DNA of 64,000 nucleotides, from positions 1 to 64,000 of the forward strand of contig CAMDUE010000004.1 of assembly GCA_945877575.1 (NCBI GenBank), written 5' to 3'. The notes under the pieces are model-generated. The model had not been told where the DNA came from. It searched no databases and was given only the letters and a program-made list of their open reading frames with translations. This stretch comes from Chitinophaga pinensis (lineage in GTDB: Bacteria; Bacteroidota; Bacteroidia; NS11-12g; UBA955). Below are positions 1 through 8,482 of the stretch, piece by piece. Position numbers and translations under genes: made by a program. Numbering within the stretch: the first letter of the stretch is position 1; each line of letters begins with the position of its first letter.

Positions 1-1
1 C

Positions 2-241
2 GGCGGTGGGTTTAATAGAGAAAATCGCAGCGAAGGCGGCTTTGGAAGAGATCGCAGATCAGACGACAGAAGCAGCGGCGGTGGGTTTAATAGAGAAAAT
101 CGCAGCGAAGGCGGCTTTGGAAGAGATAAACGCGAAGGCGGCTTTGGAAGAGATCGCAGATCAGACGACAGAAGCAGCGGCAGCGGGTTTAATAGAGAAA
201 ATCGCGGTGAAGGTGGTTTTGGAAGAGATCGCAAATCTGAC
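2..241 (+). repeat. In-frame tandem repeat coding a Gly/Arg/Asp-rich segment
   Basis: The first unit (2-76) encodes 25 residues with core GGFNRENRSEGGFGRD followed by an Arg/Asp/Ser tail. A second copy (77-178) contains an extra nine-residue partial duplication (KREGGFGRD), and a third, more diverged copy starts at 179. Nucleotide identity between copies 1 and 2 is near complete, which points to recent slippage or unequal recombination. All length changes are multiples of three. Confidence 0.9.
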
Positions 242-1237
242 GGTTTTGATAGAGGTGAAAGACGAGAAAAACCTGAATCCTTTAGAGAAGAAAAACCTGG
301 AAAGATCAAACGTATTAAGAGAGAGAGAACAGAGTCAAAGGAGACACGTTCAGGATTTGGATACAAGGGAAGTAATAGAGATTTTGAGAAAGCAGGATCT
401 CACCTTCAAAAAGGCAGCGAGCTTTTGAATACTGATATTCGATTGAATCGTTATATCTCAAATAGTGGTTTGTGCAGTCGCAGAGAGGCAGATCAAATGA
501 TTCTTGAGGGTTTGGTTCAAGTGAATGGAAATGCCGTGAATGAATTGGGTACCAAGGTAAGCAAGAAAGATGTTGTAAAGGTAGACGGAAAGCGAATCAT
601 GCCTGAAAAGCCCATTTACATATTGCTTAATAAACCTAAGGGTTACATTACAACAACTGATGATCCTGAAGGTAGAAAAACGGTAATGGATCTGATTGAT
701 TTGCCTGGAAAAGAGAGAATTTATCCAGTGGGTCGTTTAGACAGAAATACAACAGGGGTATTATTGTTGACCAATGACGGCGAATTTTCACAGAAGTTAA
801 CACATCCAAGTTTCCAGATTAAAAAGATATATAGAGCCAAGCTTGATAGAAAGCCTTCAAAAGAACACATGTTGGCATGGGTTGAGGGAGTTGAGCTAGA
901 AGATGGAGTTATGACTTTTGAACAAGTTGGTTTTGTTGATGAAAACGATCAAACTACTCTTGGATTGGAGGTTCATTCTGGCAGAAATAGAGTGGTTAGA
1001 AGAATGTTTGAGCACTTCAAATATGAAGTTGAAGCATTAGACCGCGTTTTGATGGGTGAGTTTGACAAAATAAAATTGGGTAGAGGTAAATGGAGATTGC
1101 TCAATGATAAAGAGACTGGTTATATTGAGAGATTAAAGCGTACTAAACCAAAACCACCACCAACAGATTTAAAATCAGATTCCACTTCTTTAGATTTTAG
1201 TGATGAAGAGTGGGATGATATGATGAACGAGGAGTAA
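2..1237 (+). CDS. rRNA pseudouridine synthase (RsuA/RluB family) with Gly/Arg-rich N-terminal extension, 5' partial
   Basis: The enzyme isomerises uridine to pseudouridine in ribosomal RNA. The reading frame is open from base 2 to the TAA at 1235-1237 (411 residues visible), so the start lies outside the window; a TTG at 425 that could pass for a start is internal. Residues 1-80 are a hydrophilic repeat rich in Gly, Arg, Asp and Ser, followed by a basic stretch. The S4 RNA-binding domain begins near residue 143 (IRLNRYISNSGLCSRREAD). The catalytic segment GRLDRNTTGVLLLTNDGE near residue 245 carries the nucleophilic Asp of this family. The C-terminus is acidic. RG-rich extensions on RsuA-type synthases are common in Bacteroidota and probably add RNA affinity (inference). 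Whether the target is 16S or 23S rRNA cannot be told. The purD promoter overlaps its stop codon. Confidence 0.93.
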   Translation, partial: GGGFNRENRSEGGFGRDRRSDDRSSGGGFNRENRSEGGFGRDKREGGFGRDRRSDDRSSGSGFNRENRGEGGFGRDRKSDGFDRGERREKPESFREEKPGKIKRIKRERTESKETRSGFGYKGSNRDFEKAGSHLQKGSELLNTDIRLNRYISNSGLCSRREADQMILEGLVQVNGNAVNELGTKVSKKDVVKVDGKRIMPEKPIYILLNKPKGYITTTDDPEGRKTVMDLIDLPGKERIYPVGRLDRNTTGVLLLTNDGEFSQKLTHPSFQIKKIYRAKLDRKPSKEHMLAWVEGVELEDGVMTFEQVGFVDENDQTTLGLEVHSGRNRVVRRMFEHFKYEVEALDRVLMGEFDKIKLGRGKWRLLNDKETGYIERLKRTKPKPPPTDLKSDSTSLDFSDEEWDDMMNEE

Positions 1238-1242
1238 ATTTG
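1235..1242 (+). promoter_or_regulatory. Bacteroidota -7 box of purD
   Basis: TAAATTTG matches TAnnTTTG exactly. It ends 4 nt before the GTG of purD, so the transcript should be essentially leaderless. The first three bases are the stop codon of the preceding gene. Confidence 0.6.
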
Positions 1243-1246
1243 CTCC

Positions 1247-2545
1247 GTGAACGTTTTATTATTAGGTTCTGGTGGAAGAGAGCATGCATTTGCTCACTTC
1301 ATTTCAAAAAGCAAAAAATTATCTAAGCTATTTATTGCTCCAGGTAATGCAGGCACCCAGCTTGTTGGAGTAAATGTGGTATTGAATCCTTTAGACTTTC
1401 AGTCGGTTTGGTCATTTATTACAGAAAACCAAATTGAATTGGTTGTTCCAGGGAATGAAGACCCACTGGTGGCAGGGGTTACTGATTTCATAGAAGCTCA
1501 GAACAGCAAGTATGGTACTTCGGTATTGGTTGCTGGTCCGAGTAAATATGCATCTCAATTAGAGGGAAGTAAGAGTTTTTCGAAAGACCTAATGTCAGAA
1601 GCGGGTATTCCAACTGCTAGATTCAAGACTATTAATGGCCACAATTTTCAGGAAGGTATACAGTTTCTTGATGAATTAGAGGCACCTTATGTTTTAAAGG
1701 CAGATGGATTGGCAGCAGGTAAAGGGGTTCTAATTACTGATGATAAAAACGAAGCTCAGACCATTCTTTCTGATATGATCAAAGGTGAAATGTTTGGCGC
1801 AGCATCTAGTACGGTCGTGATTGAGGAGTTTTTAAAGGGAATTGAAATATCTGTTTTTGTCGTTTCAGATGGGAATAACTACCAAATTTTAGGTTCGGCA
1901 AAAGATTATAAGCGCATTTTCGAGGGTGATCAGGGTCCAAACACTGGTGGAATGGGTGCCATTAGCCCTGTTCCATTTGCAGATCAGGAATTCATGGATA
2001 AGGTTAAATCTCAAATTGTAGAACCCACTCTTAAAACTTTGCAAGATAGAGGGTATGATTATCGTGGGTTTTTGTTTTTGGGATTGATGAACCACAATGG
2101 TGATCCAAAAGTCATTGAATACAATGTGCGAATGGGTGACCCTGAAACTGAGGCAATCTTCCCCCGCTTAAAAACAGATATGTTAGATTTATTGCTTGGA
2201 ATTGGGAACAAAGACATTTCTAGCGTTGAATTTGACTTAGATGAAAGAACTGCGGCTACGGTTTTTTTGGTATCTGAAGGTTATCCTGGTACAATTGAAA
2301 AAGGTCGTCTAATTTCTGGTTTAGAAGCCATCAATAATGACAACAGCTTTGTATTCCATGCGGGTACAACTTTAAAAGATGGTATGGTTGCAACCAACGG
2401 GGGTCGTGTGATAGCTGTAACATCATTGGCTTCAGATATTCAAAATGCTGTTGAAGCATCGATGAAGTTGGCTGATAAAATTGACTTCCAAGGTAAATTT
2501 TATCGAAAAGATATTGGACAAGATCTCATTTCACTTCAGAAGTAG
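1247..2545 (+). CDS. purD: Phosphoribosylamine-glycine ligase (GAR synthetase)
   Basis: This cytoplasmic ATP-grasp enzyme joins glycine to 5-phosphoribosylamine in purine synthesis. It has 432 residues, the usual length. The N-terminal signature LLLGSGGREHAFA is followed by the ATP-grasp lobe (KADGLAAGKGV near residue 150) and the segment GPNTGGMGAISPVPF near residue 230. The GTG start is chosen because it gives the canonical N-terminus MNVLLLGSGGREH and lies 4 nt after an exact -7 box. Other pur genes are not nearby. Confidence 0.96.
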   Translation: MNVLLLGSGGREHAFAHFISKSKKLSKLFIAPGNAGTQLVGVNVVLNPLDFQSVWSFITENQIELVVPGNEDPLVAGVTDFIEAQNSKYGTSVLVAGPSKYASQLEGSKSFSKDLMSEAGIPTARFKTINGHNFQEGIQFLDELEAPYVLKADGLAAGKGVLITDDKNEAQTILSDMIKGEMFGAASSTVVIEEFLKGIEISVFVVSDGNNYQILGSAKDYKRIFEGDQGPNTGGMGAISPVPFADQEFMDKVKSQIVEPTLKTLQDRGYDYRGFLFLGLMNHNGDPKVIEYNVRMGDPETEAIFPRLKTDMLDLLLGIGNKDISSVEFDLDERTAATVFLVSEGYPGTIEKGRLISGLEAINNDNSFVFHAGTTLKDGMVATNGGRVIAVTSLASDIQNAVEASMKLADKIDFQGKFYRKDIGQDLISLQK

Positions 2546-2546
2546 T

Positions 2547-2554
2547 TAACTTCG
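2547..2554 (+). promoter_or_regulatory. Probable -7 box of the DUF502 gene (TAnnTTCG variant)
   Basis: TAACTTCG sits 18 nt before the ATG at 2573. It differs from TAnnTTTG by one base; the same variant precedes hflX. Confidence 0.35.
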
Positions 2555-2572
2555 GACATCACAAAGAACACC

Positions 2573-3178
2573 ATGAATACAGATAGGTCAGCAATCAATA
2601 ACAGAGCCAGACGGATTTTTGGTTGGAGGTTGTATTTAAATTTATTTCTGAGAGGGCTTTTGGTAGTTCTTCCTATTGCTTTAACTGTTGGAATATTGGT
2701 TTGGATGCTGGGATTGTTGGGAAGTATTCTGCATTTAGACAATTTGAGTTTCGGCGCGATGATATTGTATGTGGCTTTGGGTGTTGTGGCGATTGTACTC
2801 ATTGGAAAAATAACCGAAGGCGTCGTAGCTCAGCAATTTTTAGCATTTTTAGAAGGCATTATTGATAAAGCCCCTGGGTTGAGCTGGATTTTTGGTACAA
2901 CCAAAGACTTGACGAATGCGTTTGTGGGTGATGAAAAAAAATTTACAAAGCCTGTAAAGGTTAGAAGCACAGAATATACTTGGAGAATTGGATTTTTAAC
3001 CGAAGAAGATTGTTCTGAAATCGGTATGCCTGACCATTGTGCAGTGTATTTGCCTATGAGCTATTCCATTACGGGTCAGATTATTGTAGTCAAGAAAACA
3101 GATGTTGAGAGAATAGATGCTGATGCTGGTACTGTTATGAAGTTTATTCTTAGCGGAGGGGTTACAGAGATCAAATAG
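2573..3178 (+). CDS. DUF502 family membrane protein
   Basis: 201 residues. Two hydrophobic membrane segments lie at about residues 22-48 and 58-80. A soluble domain follows with the family's features: a FLEGIIDKAPGLSWIFGTTKDL region, then a beta-rich part containing GFLTEEDC and PMSYSITGQIIVV. DUF502 proteins are widespread in bacteria and without a firm biochemical role in what I know. The N-terminus is basic (RARRIFGWRLYLN), as expected for a cytoplasmic end. The gene sits 27 bp after purD with a weak promoter of its own. Confidence 0.85.
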   Translation: MNTDRSAINNRARRIFGWRLYLNLFLRGLLVVLPIALTVGILVWMLGLLGSILHLDNLSFGAMILYVALGVVAIVLIGKITEGVVAQQFLAFLEGIIDKAPGLSWIFGTTKDLTNAFVGDEKKFTKPVKVRSTEYTWRIGFLTEEDCSEIGMPDHCAVYLPMSYSITGQIIVVKKTDVERIDADAGTVMKFILSGGVTEIK

Positions 3179-3264
3179 TTCAATTTATTGAACATATATT
3201 TCATGGGGATAATTTTTCTGGGTTTCATTCGTTAATACCAACAAACGCACATTAATTCGCATAT

Positions 3265-3969
3265 ATGTTAAACTTGGGAATTTTACTTCAGGCCGGTGCT
3301 GCAGCTGTGGCTGATTCTACCGCATCAAAAGCAGCAAATGGTGAACATATTTCTGCTCCCGTTTTAGAGATTATGATCAAGGGTGGCTTTGTCATGGCTC
3401 TATTGGCATTTGCACTTCTTTTCGCTATTTACATCATCATTGAACGCGGCATTTATCTAAAAAATAGAGCCAAGATTGATGAAAATTTGATCAACGTAAT
3501 TAAAGATAATTTAAAAGAAAATAGACCAGATGCGGCTTTGGCTTATTGTGATCGCACACCAACAGCTCAAGCTCAAGTAATTGCTACGGGTTTAAGATTC
3601 TTAGGAAGTAACATGCGCGAAATAGAAAGTGCCATGGAAACTAAAGCCCAAGTTGAATTGAGCGCCATGGAAAGCAATTTGAGTTATTTAAGTTTGATTG
3701 CTAGGGTCGCTCCCATGTTAGGATTTGTAGGAACCATTTGGGGAGTTATTAATATCTTCTACAGCATTTCTCAAACCAATGATTTGAGTATTGCAGCAAT
3801 TTCTGACGGACTTTATACCAAAATGGTTGCGAGTTTTGCGGGTCTTCTATTGGGTATTATTGCTTTCTTGGGATATCAATTGTACATCCGTAGGGTAGAT
3901 CGTTTTTCTGAAAGATTGCAGGAGCAGACCTTGAATTTGATGGAAATTCTGGTAAAAACTAATTTATAA
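3265..3969 (+). CDS. exbB: MotA/TolQ/ExbB proton channel family protein
   Basis: Inner-membrane subunit of a proton-driven motor that energises outer-membrane transport through TonB. 234 residues with three membrane segments: residues about 38-62, and the conserved pair near 145-170 (RVAPMLGFVGTIWGVINIFYS) and 190-210 (MVASFAGLLLGIIAFLGY). The periplasmic N-terminus is Ala/Gly-rich. The exbD partner starts 4 nt after its stop. No tonB gene lies within the window, so the partner is encoded elsewhere or the pair serves another energised system. Confidence 0.92.
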   Translation: MLNLGILLQAGAAAVADSTASKAANGEHISAPVLEIMIKGGFVMALLAFALLFAIYIIIERGIYLKNRAKIDENLINVIKDNLKENRPDAALAYCDRTPTAQAQVIATGLRFLGSNMREIESAMETKAQVELSAMESNLSYLSLIARVAPMLGFVGTIWGVINIFYSISQTNDLSIAAISDGLYTKMVASFAGLLLGIIAFLGYQLYIRRVDRFSERLQEQTLNLMEILVKTNL

Positions 3970-3973
3970 GTTT

Positions 3974-4426
3974 ATGAAACTCCGCAGAAGAGCCAGGGAA
4001 GAAGCAGAAGTTGAATCGTCGTCGTTGACCGACATCATGTTCTTTTTGATGTTGTTCTTTTTGATAGCTAGTACATTGGCTAATCCCAATGTAATCAAGA
4101 TCATGCTTCCAAAAGCAAAAACAACTTCTACTGTTCAAACGAAACCGTTTGTATTGACCGTAAAGTTTGATGAGCAAGATGTTAACCATGAACAAATTCT
4201 GTATTACATTGACCAAGAGAAAACCCCAGTAGGTATAAAAGAGCTTGAAGCGAGATTGATAAAAAGCAGAGATGCTTTCAGCGATCCAGAAAATCCAGAT
4301 AATAGACTGAATGTGGTTTTGAGATTGGATAGAAAGCTAACCGTACAAGAAATGGTGGATGTAATGGAAATTGGTGCCAATTTGGGTATTCGAATGGTCC
4401 TTGCCACAGATAAGTCTCGAAAATAA
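3974..4426 (+). CDS. exbD: Biopolymer transport protein ExbD/TolR
   Basis: 150 residues, the usual length. A short basic cytoplasmic N-terminus (KLRRRAREEAEVE) precedes a single membrane helix, SLTDIMFFLMLFFLIAS, whose Asp is the proton-carrying residue of the family. A periplasmic alpha/beta domain follows. It acts with the adjacent ExbB and is surely co-transcribed with it (4-nt gap). Typical TonB-linked genes are absent next to it. Confidence 0.93.
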   Translation: MKLRRRAREEAEVESSSLTDIMFFLMLFFLIASTLANPNVIKIMLPKAKTTSTVQTKPFVLTVKFDEQDVNHEQILYYIDQEKTPVGIKELEARLIKSRDAFSDPENPDNRLNVVLRLDRKLTVQEMVDVMEIGANLGIRMVLATDKSRK

Positions 4427-4431
4427 CTTTG
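4424..4431 (+). promoter_or_regulatory. -7 box of the PagL-like gene
   Basis: TAACTTTG is an exact match and ends 2 nt before the ATG at 4434. It overlaps the exbD stop codon region and implies a leaderless message. Confidence 0.55.
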
Positions 4432-4433
4432 TT

Positions 4434-5534
4434 ATGCACAGTGCATACGCCAATTTTCGGAGAGGTTTGTTGTGCACGTATTTTATTTTTGGTTGTCATC
4501 TTCTACAGGCTCAAGGTTCTTTTTACTTGGGTGAGAAAATCACCAAATTTGAGGTTCAACAAGGTTTTTTGTTTCCACACCATGCTGATATGAGTCATCT
4601 TTACTCTGGATATCAGAGTCTTGAATTTAAAAGTTTAAAAACACTGAAAGGGGTCACACACCATGTTGGAAGCCCAGTGAAAATGGGCATTCATGCGGGG
4701 TATTATCATTTTAATAGTAATTATCTTGGAAATGGAGTTGCCTTGGGGTTGGCTTTTGGATTTCCTTTAAATAAGTTTAGCGAAAGATTTTATTCCAATT
4801 TTAATTTCACTTATGGATTGGGATATATTTCGCGTCCATTTGATGTGGTCAAGAATCCAATGAATCGAGCCATTGGAAGTCATATCAACGGTTATGCGCA
4901 GATATCTTTAGAGTTGGGCAAGAAATTTAGTGATCGTTGGTCAATGGGGATGAAATTGGGAATGTCGCATTTTTCCAATGGGAATGCCAAAGCCCCAAAT
5001 TTAGGTGTGAACTTACCATTTGCTTCAGTGACTTTGAATAGGTCAATTTATTTTTTGAGGGAGAATAAAGGGTTATCCAAATTGAAGTCAGACAGCATAG
5101 ATAAACGTTGGTTTATATCATCAAGGTTTGGATATAAGAGTGTTGATGTAGATGATCCCAGAAAGTTGGTAGTATTTGTTTTTGAGGGTGGACATGCTTG
5201 GAACATAAAACAACACGTTTGGAAAACCTCTGTTTCTGTTCACTCAGATCCAATTTACCGGTTTGAAAAGTTTCAAAAGATGGAGGATTTTTCTTTAGCG
5301 AATGGAATTGAAGGCGCTGCCGCGGTTGGATATGAAAGAAAATTTGACGATTGGAAGTTATGCCTTGATTTAGGTTTGTATTTGTTTGCGCCTGCAAAAG
5401 GGTATAAAACGGCTTATTTTGAACGATTGGGTGTCTCTAGAAAGCTAACTGAGCATCTTGAAGCTCAAGTGAAATTAAGGGCCAATAAAGCCGTTGCAGA
5501 CGTGGTTGAATGGGGACTTGTTTACAGTTGGTAA
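4434..5534 (+). CDS. PagL-like acyloxyacyl hydrolase / lipid A deacylase family outer-membrane protein
   Basis: 366 residues. The ATG at 4434 is preferred over an upstream in-frame codon because it gives a signal peptide ending in HLLQAQ and follows an exact -7 box. The mature protein is a beta-barrel with alternating aromatic strands. Around residue 180 the segment MSHFSNGNAKAPNLGVN matches the PagL active-site motif His-x-Ser-Asn, where His and Ser form the catalytic pair that removes a 3-O acyl chain from lipid A. A second half (residues about 220-366) extends beyond ordinary PagL (about 170 residues) and looks like further barrel strands, a common layout in Bacteroidota homologues. Activity on lipid A is inferred. 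Confidence 0.8.
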   Translation: MHSAYANFRRGLLCTYFIFGCHLLQAQGSFYLGEKITKFEVQQGFLFPHHADMSHLYSGYQSLEFKSLKTLKGVTHHVGSPVKMGIHAGYYHFNSNYLGNGVALGLAFGFPLNKFSERFYSNFNFTYGLGYISRPFDVVKNPMNRAIGSHINGYAQISLELGKKFSDRWSMGMKLGMSHFSNGNAKAPNLGVNLPFASVTLNRSIYFLRENKGLSKLKSDSIDKRWFISSRFGYKSVDVDDPRKLVVFVFEGGHAWNIKQHVWKTSVSVHSDPIYRFEKFQKMEDFSLANGIEGAAAVGYERKFDDWKLCLDLGLYLFAPAKGYKTAYFERLGVSRKLTEHLEAQVKLRANKAVADVVEWGLVYSW

Positions 5535-6634
5535 TGTAAATACAATCCTGCGCTCCAAGCAAATTTGGATAGGTTAATGTGGTAAACAGGTTCTAGTCTG
5601 AATTCTAGCCATTGATTTTCGGAGCTAGTTAAGTTTTTCATGTATTGATATCGGAGCATGACTAAGTTCCGGCGACCCGCATTTAATCTATTACCGGGTA
5701 AGGTATTGTCGAAAGGTTCTGAGACGAACATATTGGGCGCAAATGGAGCCGTGTATTTTTGGCCGAAAAAGTGACTCAAAGAGAGTGCATGAGATTTTTG
5801 GGGTGAGTTTAAATAGATATTGGAAAAGCTCGCCCAACCGCTATTGTAAATGCGCATGTTGTTGGGTGAGAAATCATCAGATATTAGAATGTGAGATTCA
5901 ATAAGTCCGAGCTTTTGCACAGAGAAACGAAGCCCTATGGAGGCATTCCACTGATTGATGACTGGTTTCCGTTGAGCCAAAGATTCTCCTCCGCGGTGAT
6001 ATATTAGGGAGCTGAAGGGGACAGAAATTTGTAATTCATTGGAGTCTCGTCTCTTGAATAAGTAGGGCTCAATATTCTGTCCAAATGAAATGATTTCTTG
6101 TTGAGAAATGGATGATTTGACCATTTGTCGCCAATCCAACCAAATATCGGCTGAAAGGTGTTTTCTTTCTGTTAGGTATTGAAATCCGTATTCAACGGGC
6201 CTGGTAATGCGGCTTTCGTAATTGTAAAGGGGTTCGAGTAAACGGTGCTTGGTCGCTGACTCAAGAGATCCCAAAATCCATTGATTTTTTTGGGTTTTAT
6301 AGTTGAATTGGAGTATGGGAAATAATTTAATGTCTTCAAAACTTCCCCCGAAAGGATAATCTACAAGAAGGCCTAGTTGGGTGCGCTGGCGCTGATTGTT
6401 TATGGCTAATTTCAGTTGGTTTCCAAAAAGGGTGTACCCAGGATTTGTGGGCTCTCCCCATTCGTTGTTTTTAAAATAATGCAAAGCTTCTACTCCTTTT
6501 TTATTGCCTTTTGTGGGTACTTGATGCAGCGAATGCTGGTTGTAAAAATCAAAAGTATGGCTGTAAATTTGAGCAGCGAGGCGGCTAGCAAAGGCAAAAA
6601 GAACGAATATGAAAATTTGGGGTTTCAAAGCCAT
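5522..6634 (-). CDS. Outer-membrane beta-barrel protein of unknown function
   Basis: 370 residues. The N-terminal signal peptide ALKPQIFIFVLFAFASRLAAQ is followed by short alternating aromatic/polar strands typical of a barrel, ending in an aromatic-containing strand (SAGLYLHYQL). I do not recognise the family. The start is 9 nt after the stop of the TPR gene on the same strand, so the two and the upstream ABC exporter likely form one transcript. Its 3' end overlaps the convergent PagL-like gene by 13 bp. Confidence 0.75.
   Translation of the reverse strand: MALKPQIFIFVLFAFASRLAAQIYSHTFDFYNQHSLHQVPTKGNKKGVEALHYFKNNEWGEPTNPGYTLFGNQLKLAINNQRQRTQLGLLVDYPFGGSFEDIKLFPILQFNYKTQKNQWILGSLESATKHRLLEPLYNYESRITRPVEYGFQYLTERKHLSADIWLDWRQMVKSSISQQEIISFGQNIEPYLFKRRDSNELQISVPFSSLIYHRGGESLAQRKPVINQWNASIGLRFSVQKLGLIESHILISDDFSPNNMRIYNSGWASFSNIYLNSPQKSHALSLSHFFGQKYTAPFAPNMFVSEPFDNTLPGNRLNAGRRNLVMLRYQYMKNLTSSENQWLEFRLEPVYHINLSKFAWSAGLYLHYQL
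6344..6353 (+). repeat. Polar decamer TCCCCCGAAA, copy 1
   Basis: Exact copy inside the minus-strand beta-barrel gene, where its complement reads Phe-Gly-Gly. Confidence 0.8.
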
Positions 6635-6643
6635 GCGAAAGTA

Positions 6644-8473
6644 TTAAAAACCACGCAGTTTACGGTATTCTTTTCTGGCATCAACAATAAAAATACTGTC
6701 GGTATGTTTATCAATTAATGCCTGATAGAGTTCCAACGCTTTAGGTGTGTTTTTCAGTTGATATTGATTGAGTTGAGCAGCTTCGAAGAGGGCGTTGTCG
6801 TGAAGAATGTCATCTGGGTAGGCTGCAATGAGCACATCGAATATTTGAGATGCCCGGTCGTAATTTTTACGCGATTTTTCAATTTGTGCTTTTCGCATGA
6901 GCACTTCATCTCCGAGCGAATGGCCTGGAAACTCTACGGTTATTTTATTGAGGTAGTGAAGAGCGCTGTCGTTCAGTTTTTGTCTTTGAAAAAGTAGTGC
7001 TTTTCCATAATATTCAAGGGCGGTAAAGTTCGAATCAACCCCAAGGTTGTCAGTGATGCAAAGCGACAGTTCCATGGCATTGTTCGAAATGAGTCGAGTG
7101 GTGGCTCCTTTTAGAACGTCGAGTTGCATGTTAGCCCAATCAAAATCGCCGCGGTAGAATGACAATTCAGCCCGTTTGAATTTAGCCAATTGACCCATTT
7201 CATCTTCGGTGAAGGCTTTTTCTACTTGGGCGTAAAGCAATTCACTTTTGTAGGTTTGGCTGGATTCTGCGTAGATATCTCCTAGGGTTATTTTTGCTTC
7301 GGCGATGATTTTCTTATTTAGATAGGGTGCATCAACATAATTTTGAAGAACCGTTGCCGCGGAGTCAATATTTTGGAATTTCTGTGCCCAAATCCAAGAA
7401 AGGTTTGAAGCATTGGTAAGCGTGGTGTTTGAGGGGCCATATGCCCAGATGAATTTTCGTAACTCTTGAAAATACAACTGCCAATTTTGTGCGAGAGATA
7501 TAGAATCTTGAGGTGATAATGGCAGTAAATCTTGGCTTTGTAAGTCTAAAAATTTAATGTGTTGCCATTTAGCCAAAGCAAGTTCGTAATAGTAATTTTG
7601 GGAGCCTTTATCAATGATGTATTTGTAACACTTGGCGGCAGTAGAATAGGCTAGATTGGTGAAGCAAAGTTCTCCAAGATCCATCATTCTTTCACCTTCT
7701 TCTTCAAGGCGTTTATCTAATGACCGAGTATATATGAAGGCTTTTTCCCAATTCTGTAAACTGATGAACGTCCATTTTAGCCATTCACTTAACGATGTGA
7801 CAGACGGATTTTGTTGAACTTTCAAAATGAGCATCTCTTGAAGTGCAACAATATCAGCGCTATCTGTAACATAAACATCGAATATTTGCTTTAGTTGGTC
7901 GTATTTTACGTTTGAACGCACCATTAAGTCAATGTATCGTTCAAGTGCTTTAAATCTTTGACCGTTTTCCAAATAAATGAGGGCTATTTCATTCGATATT
8001 TGGGGATCTTCGCCGTAAATCTGTTCTGTTTTTTGGAGGATGTCAATCGCAGCATCTAACATATTTCGCGATTTGAATTGTTGAGATGCTTGGAATGCCA
8101 AGTTGGGATTTTGGGTGGTTTTTTGGACAATAAACTGGTACAACTTCTCGTAATCTTTGTTTTCTTCGGGCATTTGAGAAAGTATCCAACACTGATCAAC
8201 TATGAAGGGTAGCGGATTGGATGCCTTTTTAGCAAATTTCTGGGTGATTTTAAGTGCTTTTTTGTGCTGTTTTAATTGATTTAGCGAGAGAAGGTAATTG
8301 TTGTAAACCGCTGGATTATTGGGGTTGGTTTCTATCAAGTCTTCATAAATGAGAAGGGCTTTTTCATATTCCTTTTGTTCAAACAATTGCTGAGCCAAAA
8401 ATTCCTTGGCTTGACCCATAAGTTCAAGATTTGTGCTTAACAACAGGAAAAATATGATGAGAAAGCGCTTCAA
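6644..8473 (-). CDS. Exported tetratricopeptide-repeat protein
   Basis: 609 residues. The TTG start at 8473 gives a signal peptide (KRFLIIFFLLLSTNLELMGQ). TPR-type helices follow throughout, for example FEQKEYEKALLIYEDLIETNPNNPAVYNNYL near residue 30 and ALHYLNKITVEFPGHSLGDEVLMRKAQIE near residue 510. It probably acts as a periplasmic scaffold. It lies between an ABC exporter gene (9-nt gap) and an outer-membrane barrel gene (9-nt gap), so a joint role in the envelope is plausible but unproven. Its specific function is unknown. Confidence 0.85.
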   Translation of the reverse strand: MKRFLIIFFLLLSTNLELMGQAKEFLAQQLFEQKEYEKALLIYEDLIETNPNNPAVYNNYLLSLNQLKQHKKALKITQKFAKKASNPLPFIVDQCWILSQMPEENKDYEKLYQFIVQKTTQNPNLAFQASQQFKSRNMLDAAIDILQKTEQIYGEDPQISNEIALIYLENGQRFKALERYIDLMVRSNVKYDQLKQIFDVYVTDSADIVALQEMLILKVQQNPSVTSLSEWLKWTFISLQNWEKAFIYTRSLDKRLEEEGERMMDLGELCFTNLAYSTAAKCYKYIIDKGSQNYYYELALAKWQHIKFLDLQSQDLLPLSPQDSISLAQNWQLYFQELRKFIWAYGPSNTTLTNASNLSWIWAQKFQNIDSAATVLQNYVDAPYLNKKIIAEAKITLGDIYAESSQTYKSELLYAQVEKAFTEDEMGQLAKFKRAELSFYRGDFDWANMQLDVLKGATTRLISNNAMELSLCITDNLGVDSNFTALEYYGKALLFQRQKLNDSALHYLNKITVEFPGHSLGDEVLMRKAQIEKSRKNYDRASQIFDVLIAAYPDDILHDNALFEAAQLNQYQLKNTPKALELYQALIDKHTDSIFIVDARKEYRKLRGF

Positions 8474-8482
8474 ATTAATGTA

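Noticed and set aside
6-428. Open frame with Ala/Glu/Ile/Lys repeats at the left edge
   Set aside because: It is an alternative frame of the Gly/Arg-rich repeat; the pseudouridine synthase frame is open through the same bases and continues into its catalytic domain.
3178-3193. Hairpin GTTCAA-ttta-TTGAAC after the DUF502 gene as a terminator
   Set aside because: Only 6 AT-rich base pairs and no T-run follow.
6636-6643. Minus-strand TACTTTCG as promoter of the beta-barrel gene
   Set aside because: It ends 1 nt before the ATG, too close for transcription to include the start codon; operon read-through is more likely.
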